From NCBI GenBank assembly GCA_019828595.1, contig JAHQRK010000012.1:1426001-1490000 (forward strand): 64,000 nt of DNA. Reading direction: 5' to 3'. A model generated the notes under the pieces. That model was not told the origin of the DNA. It was given only the letters and a program-made list of their open reading frames with translations, and ran no database searches. The DNA comes from Aphanomyces cochlioides (Eukaryota > Oomycota > Saprolegniomycetes > Saprolegniales > Verrucalvaceae). Both the position numbers and the translations under genes were made by a program. Of this stretch, positions 58,071 to 64,000 are shown in pieces; position 1 is the stretch's first letter, and the number at the start of each line of letters is the position of its first letter.

Positions 58071-59020
58071 TCACAAGCTGCTGAATACTTGAAAGGCGGC
58101 ATCGTCATGGAAGAAAAGAAGAGCTTCCTGGAAGTCTTCCACCGAAACTTTGTATTTGACCGCAATCGCCTCGGTGACCCGTTGCGATGCCTCCAAGTAT
58201 AGCTTTGCCAAACGTTGGCGGATCACTTGGTCGTGAAGATCTGCTTTGTCCTTTTTAAACTTGTCAACAATGATCTCCATCTCTTTGGTCAGTGCAGGGA
58301 TTAATTCCTTGGACATGTTGAGCAAAACGTGGCGAGGAATTGGTGTCGTCTCGGGTTTGGGCCGCTGGATGCCTTGACGACTGATGGGCTCACGAGACCC
58401 CGTGCACTCCCATCTCAATCGTCCAAGCTTACGAATGTAGTCTTGGATCGCATCTGCGTCCTGTTGGCTCAGTTGCATCGCCTACGTGAAGAACGTAGTC
58501 GAAGGCAAGTGTATGCGCAACGTACACCCGATTCGATGCGTTGCATCGCTGCAATCACTTGTTCCTTGGTCACACCGTTGTTGCGGAAGACCGAGTCCTG
58601 GACTTGGCCCAGGACGCGCTCAAACGTATCGCTCATCTGAATCGCGCGTTGTTCGACGCTCAGACGATCAATCTCTTCTTTTTCCATTTCCAAATCGATT
58701 TCATGCGCCAACGCTTCCATGAGCTTCTGTGCCATGATGCGCATATTGACGTCCACTTCATGATACAATGCAATCACTTCATCCACATTCAGTTCACGCT
58801 TGGCGTCGCATATAGCTGCACTCGTCACGGTCGCGCCCATGAAAGCCATCGCCGCCATCCCGATCGCCGACGTCGACGACAAGGACGATGCACCGTTGAA
58901 GCGACTGCCGCCAGCCATTGTCTGACCTACAAGACATTGCGCAGAGCCTGCTTGGCGCCGAAACGTCGGCTCGGCTCGTTGCTTGGCGGTGCTTACCGAC
59001 CTCAGGAATCTCCGCAGCAT
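58071..59020 (-). CDS. Probable mitochondrial protein of unknown function
   Basis: Two exons, 59020-58526 and 58481-58071, with a 44-bp GT-AG intron (58525-58482) that joins the frames in phase 0 (RIESG to AMQLSQQ), giving about 301 residues. The N-terminus (MLRRFLRSVSTAKQRAEP) is Arg/Ser-rich without acids, like a mitochondrial presequence. A hydrophobic Ala/Met-rich stretch (IGMAAMAFMGATVTSAAI) follows. The rest is helical: EVIALYHEVDVNMRIMAQKL, then LLNMSKELIPALTKEMEII. I do not recognise a domain. A possible longer leader intron (donor GTAAGC, acceptor TTGTAG near 58925-58995) would move the start to MAGGSRF at 58918. Confidence 0.7.
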
Positions 59021-60776
59021 AGAAACGGATGGCACGAGATGCGGATGGACTTGCCTCGTCGCGTGGAAGTACCGCACCACAAGAAGAATCTGCGAGGTGT
59101 AGAGATGTGTTAGTTATTTAAACATAAATAACAGAACGTTTAATAACCGTTTTAAAACGTTTTCTTATTTTCCTTTGTTTTAAAAGTTTTTTTGGAATTG
59201 ATTGGCAAATACTACTTTGTGCCAGCCAATTGTAGAAATGCCCACAATAATTCAGATGGAAAATCACCAGTCAAAGCATGTTCGAAAGGAAAAAGCCAAG
59301 AGTGAATTTGGAGTGAATAAGAATATAGATCAAAATTTGAACAAAAATATTGAATTTTTCAATATTGCAATTAGTGAGAAGATGGTGCCAAGCTGGTGTG
59401 AAAAAGTCTGTGCTCCGAGTCAGTGGGCACTAGGGGGCATTGGCGGGTACTCTCAGCCTCCTTATGCCAAGGCAGACGCCTCTATGTTGGAAATGCGTCA
59501 GATGAACGTCATATCACATTATTCTCCGATCTTACAATCAACTGCATGTGATTGAATTTATTGATCAAGTGGATGTCTGCAATAGCTTCGTTACTGGGAA
59601 GCTTAAACGATTGATACAATAGCTTAAAACGGATTCAAAGTCTGCGCTGTGAAATACTACTTTATTGAATGGTAGAGCACGCTTGATCATACAAAGGGCC
59701 AAAACTTCTTGTACTGTATGTAGCTGTACACTGCCATCACGTGCCATTAAAACTACAAAGCTATGCTACTGCTCGCACTTGAAATCGCCTGCAAATCTAA
59801 TGGATGTCGTGAGATATGTTTCGCTGCTCTGGCGATGTCATAGCCACTACGTATGCACTTAACACGAACCATTTTCTTTGACTCATCGATAGGGTACTTC
59901 CCCAACGTCCGGATACTAGTGTGTCGCCCTCTCTGAACTACGGATAATTGTTTAGTTATTGTTTCGAAATATTTTATAATTTATTTAACCGTTTTATTTG
60001 GAAAATTTTATAAGAAACGCATCTCTAGCGAGTGTGGCACATGAGGGGTAGGACTCATTCCTCACCACATTTTGTCAAGAATGATGGGCATTTGAATTTT
60101 CAACACCTTTTTTTATTGTGCTATTGATACAAAATTGTGAGGAACGGTTTGAATCGACCGAGGTTTCGAATCGATTCCGAATCGAACGGGCTTCTCTGAT
60201 TGGCTAGAATTAAAAATTAAAGTAGTCAGCCAATCAGAATCGATCAGACACCTGACTCACGCAAAACACACACTGACACACACCACTTCAGTACATACTC
60301 CCGAGTATTATGAAATCGATTTGAAAATGAATTCGCATTTTAGTCAAAACCACAAATTTGGTTGAAAATGACAATATCCTCCGGATAAATAAGTGCAATC
60401 ATCGTCTATTTATTTCGCGTGACATCGCTGCGGGAGTGATATGACCCATCAGCGACAGCTATCCAGTTTTGATGAAAGATCCACATCGCCTTGGATGCAA
60501 TCAATCAGTAGATATGGATGAATAATATCAAAATTCCGACATGACTTAATCTTTGTATTTGGTATTTTATCCAATCCAATCACCCAATTGTCTTGTTAGC
60601 CAATCCACGACTACTGAAACAAATTTTGGTCCAATTGAAAGTCGTTTTGACACTGATGGCTTGAATCCGACAGATTCCGACATAATTTGTCGGAATAGGG
60701 AAGGAAATATATGTATCGACATTCAAATTCTAAATACAGCCATAAACATCTCCATATTCACACAGGCTCTGACATC
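59021..60776. other. AT-rich intergenic stretch before Crypton 2
   Basis: No supported gene. The frame 59202-59555 (117 codons) has no domain and biased AT-rich codons. The last 60 bp upstream of ATG 60777 continue the Crypton frame but lack similarity to copy 1. Confidence 0.45.
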
Positions 60777-62885
60777 ATGAGCCTTGAAGATCTGAAGAGA
60801 ATCAACACGCAGAAGGCACGTGAAGGTGACTTGAGTATATTTAAGCGCTTCTTATGCGAAGAAAGCGTCAACATGCACACTGTAGACTTGTCCATCGGTG
60901 GGGACAAATCTGGCTCTGTACTCGTCGCTCTAATGGATCGCTTTGGTTTGTATCTAACCTACTATAAGACTAAGAGTGGCAACACACTTGCATCAAATAC
61001 GGTAGAGCAGTACTACCGGCAAGTAAAAGGATGGATATTGGAGAAGTATCCACAAGGAATCTCATCCGTGGAGAGGACTCTTCTGAAGAAAGGACGCGTT
61101 CTCAAGAGTTTCTGCACGCACCGTCCTATGGGCAAAATGGTGAAGCAAGCAGGGACATGTACAAAAGAAGATCTTCGTCTACTGATGACCTACTTGTACT
61201 CCACGGCCAATGTCTCTATCGACTACCAAGACACTGCATTGTTATCACTTCTCTGGTTCATCTTTGGGCGGGCGTCAGACTTGACCATGCTCCAAAAAGA
61301 AAATTTATCAATATGTTCGACGAATGTGTTTTTTCTCCGGATCATGCGAATGAAGACCACGGATGAGCAAGGCATGTCTCTTTTTCCCGATGTAGTACCC
61401 CAGATCTGTCCCATCACAGCAATAGCTGCTGCCCTTGTCATGCAAAACCGACCGAGTGCTTCCCTTCTTCCCCATCTACCCGTACCAAGTGCTACTGATA
61501 TCAATGGTCCATCTGAACTTGTACCTCTATCATTTGTTCTTTCTGGAGCTTGCATCAAGGAGAGTATCACGGAACAAGCGATCGAAGCCCAATCCATGAG
61601 CCTTGAATCCGATGATGTAAATGGTCTCAGCAATGTTCCATTGGTTACAGCGAAGACGCTGAAGCAATCTCCAGGCATTCACGCTTATGTCAATCGTCTA
61701 CTAGGGCGAATTTCCAAGCCAGCGGGCGTTCAAAAGTCGCTGATGTCTCATTCATTTCGGCGTGGTGGCGCTCAGCATGCCAACGGCAACTCTGGTCTTG
61801 CTCTCCAATGGATTGTCGACCGTGGTGGCTGGAATTTATCTACACAAGTGAAGGCATTCATGTATATATTCAACACGACACAAGAAGACCAAAAAGTTGC
61901 AAAGGTTCTTGCTGGCTACGATGCCGACGCAAAAGTTTCGCTCCTCAGTCTGACTGACTTCGACTGCTCGACGCTTGAAAAGATTCACGCAGTGAAGACA
62001 CTCCTGTTCGAATGTTGCATTGGTCTTGCTGACACGCGGCTGAATGTTTCAGCCGTAGTGGCCGACACACTCTGCGCGTACTTCATCAAGTCGTTTCCTG
62101 AGATAAAGTCGATGAACCCAGCATCGCCGTTGGTTGACCGTGTTGAAGAGGTACTTGCAGCCACGGGTGTAGAGTACAGCGACTGGATCGCTTGGTCAAA
62201 CCACTTGCAAAAGTCCACTGAAAAGGAAGACACTCTTCTGCTTGAACCAAGTTCATTACAATTGCAAATGATGAAACAGCAAGCAGCAATGATCGAAGAG
62301 CTGATAACTGTCAACAAGAAGTTGGTTGACCGTGTCCGACATGTTGAAGCAAGACTCGAAGAGAAGACGGACAATGTAGTATGCGTGAACTCGGGAGATC
62401 AGGTAGAAGATCTCAACCCCATGACCGCGACCATCGAAAGTCCGAAGGCTACCAAGCGACGAAAGGTTGGCGCATCAAGCCTTCTTGACACGTGGTACGA
62501 GTGGTATGCTTGCAAGGCGAATGCATCGCAAACTATTGGGCGCCAGAAGAAGTCGGATATGAGACTGCTCGTTTCTTTCATGCAATTATTCCTAGACAAC
62601 TACGAGCTCGATGACAGCGCGACTACAATTCGTGACGACGTTTTGACTGTCGGTTCGATTGCAAATGCTGCGGTCGAGGCATTTTTCATGGAGCATGGCA
62701 TCACGGCGCGAGCGGCAGGCACTGCATTAAAAGCTTTCAGACAGCTCCACAAGTGTGGTCGTCTCAATACTCGTATTGCGCATTTCAACTCGCGTTTGCA
62801 AGCCGGGATGATTCTTGACCCCATTGCAAAGGCCATGCGCCCGGGACTACAGCCTGTACTTTTGTCAGATGAAACAGTAGAATAG
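60777..62885 (+). mobile_element. Crypton tyrosine recombinase, apparently intact
   Basis: An open frame of 702 residues from ATG 60777 (MSLEDLKRIN), chosen by alignment to the copy at 13031. It has a core-binding domain at about residues 15-120 and a catalytic domain with R165 (FGRASDL), H325 and R328 (SHSFRRGGAQH), W352 (DRGGW) and nucleophile Y363 (FMYIFNTT). A coiled-coil (LQMMKQQAAMIEELITVNKK) and a C-terminal domain (YEWYACKANASQ, GITARAAGTALKAFRQLH) follow. Cryptons move as DNA by tyrosine recombination and have neither inverted repeats nor an RNase H-type transposase. No stop or frameshift is seen, so this could be an active or recently active copy. Confidence 0.85.
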
Positions 62886-62937
62886 AGGTTCACTAACTCT
62901 ACAATACAGTTTTACATGCATACTCTTCATACTTCTG

Positions 62938-63112
62938 GAAAGGTGAGTTGGCATTTTCAGTTGTGATAAAAAAGGCGAGCTATCGCGATTGAAAATGCCA
63001 ACTCACTTTTCCTATCGCAAGTAACTATGCCAACTCAATTATCTTCGAAATACTATAGGTCTTCTCACCTTTTTATCGCGATTCAAAATGTCAACTCACC
63101 TTTCCTATCGCA
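62938..63112. repeat. Short inverted and direct repeats between Crypton 2 and the SET gene
   Basis: GGAAAGGTGAGTTGGCATTTT (62938 on) is the complement of the direct units AAAATGCCAACTCACTTTTCC (about 62992) and AAAATGTCAACTCACCTTTCC (about 63086). All sit within 180 bp after the Crypton stop. Confidence 0.65.
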
Positions 63113-63149
63113 TATGAATTTGCCAACTCAACTGTCTTCACAAATACGA

Positions 63150-63966
63150 TTAAAATAATGACACATACATTTTGTGTATTATCAAATGTTGAGACTTCTT
63201 TCCAATTCTATATCCATGGCCGTAAGCTACTAGCAACTCTTCTCCGGCTTTGATGTTTTTCTTCGCTTCCACGTAGATATGTCCACGATATTCGACGAAC
63301 TGACAATTTGGACGCTTGGGTCTGTTTGGTCGATTCAAAATCGACCCAAGACCTTGCCCGATCGTTGCCTCCTTGACTCCATCGATCCAGTGATTTTTCT
63401 TGGTCATTTGAACGGCGTATTCGACAATTCGGTCACTTGGCCACTTCTGAAACTTGACGACCTCTCCTGAATATTCAGTGATAATATCTCCAGTTTTTAA
63501 GTCTTCCGTGGTGAAAACGCCATTACCAGAATCTGGAATGGTTGACTCCTGAACTCGCAAGATGCAGTCGTCGTGGCCATAAACCCCGAGCCCTTTGACC
63601 ACGTCCTTAGGCTCGTAAATGTCGCGGGTGTTGATGACCTTTTTTGCATTGATCTCCCTTTTCTTTTTAGCCGCGTATTTGGCGAGCGCTTTCTTGCGGC
63701 GCTGTTGCACTTGGGACGATGATAGTGGCTTGTTTTACCTTAATGTCTCGGTGAGTGTTTCGCGTGTGGTCGCGCAATTGACGTAAAGTTAGATGTAAGC
63801 CCTGCTTTGAGCAGCCAGCAACTTGACAGCGGTACATTCCATTGCGCTGCGCTGCGACAAGGATCACTGAGCGCGGTTGCTCATCACTTTGATCCTCGAT
63901 GAGGCTTGATTGCGCTAAAAAGCCCTCGCAGGGTGACGAACTAGTGCCAGCCGCCTTCTTCGACAT
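63150..63966 (-). CDS. C2H2 zinc-finger / SET-domain protein
   Basis: Exon 1 is 63966-63739 (ATG MSKKAAGTSSS) and exon 2 is 63701-63150, joined by a 37-bp GT-AG intron (63738-63702) in phase 0, giving 259 residues. Exon 1 has a C2H2 finger (YRCQVAGCSKQGLH, then RDHTRNTH, about residues 45-72). Exon 2 has a Lys/Arg-rich linker and a SET domain: GNGVFTTEDLKTGDIITEYS, IDGVKEATIGQGLGSILNRP, and IKAGEELLVAYGHGYR at the end. The usual NHSCxPN motif is replaced by NRPNRPKRPNCQ, which is seen in divergent SET families. It is probably a lysine methyltransferase, but catalytic activity is not assured. The domain ends soon after YGHGYR with no post-SET cysteines. Confidence 0.75.
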
Positions 63967-64000
63967 GACCACAAGATGAACGTCAATATTAAAATTGCAA

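Noticed and set aside
59202..59555. 117-codon ORF
   Set aside because: AT-rich codons, no domain, and no partner exon or homologue in the window.

Overview
The window looks like nuclear DNA of an oomycete, most likely a saprolegnialean such as Aphanomyces. This is an inference from gene content; no marker gene is present. The clues are very short GT-AG introns (about 37-51 bp), FYVE-type lipid-binding proteins, a BT1-type folate/biopterin transporter, an Nma111-type protease, and transposon families typical of oomycetes (Crypton tyrosine recombinases, Harbinger/DDE_4, hAT, Tigger, mariner).

Layout. Positions 1-37 kb are a transposon graveyard with one host gene, a FYVE-finger gene on the minus strand (2875-4805). 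The relics, in order, are: a hAT (72-1395), a DDE_4 Harbinger relic (7319-8207), a hAT deletion derivative (8390-9009), an unrecognised two-domain protein relic (10006-10796), a broken Crypton (13031-15071), two Tigger relics (16850-18048 and 18285-21025, the second split by a 2-kb insertion carrying another DDE_4 transposase), a second copy of the two-domain family (21130-22115), Harbinger Myb fragments (27.1 and 28.4 kb), a two-gene Harbinger with recognisable ends and TAA target duplication (31967-34903) containing a nested MITE, and a mariner with TA target duplication (35729-37340).

Positions 37.5-59 kb are gene-rich. They hold a paralogue of the FYVE gene (37584-39097), a BT1 transporter (40489-42174), a truncated third tyrosine recombinase (43729-44665) abutting a decayed secreted/membrane protein gene (44669-45357), and two tandem copies of an unusual receptor gene that joins a bacterial-like OpuAC-type substrate-binding domain to a class C (GABA-B-like) seven-helix domain (45532-50406). 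After these come a secreted GPI-anchor-type protein (51034-52329), an Nma111-like HtrA protease (52351-55286, minus), a small TAZ-finger ORF (57520-57873) and a mitochondrial-type protein of unknown function (58071-59020, minus). The right end carries an apparently intact Crypton (60777-62885) and a C2H2-SET protein gene (63150-63966, minus).

The most interesting items are the substrate-binding-protein/7TM receptor pair, with an exact 419-bp shared block suggesting gene conversion, and the three tyrosine-recombinase elements in different states of decay. Next are a mariner with an open frame but without its first catalytic aspartate region, and a two-domain repeated protein family that I could not name.
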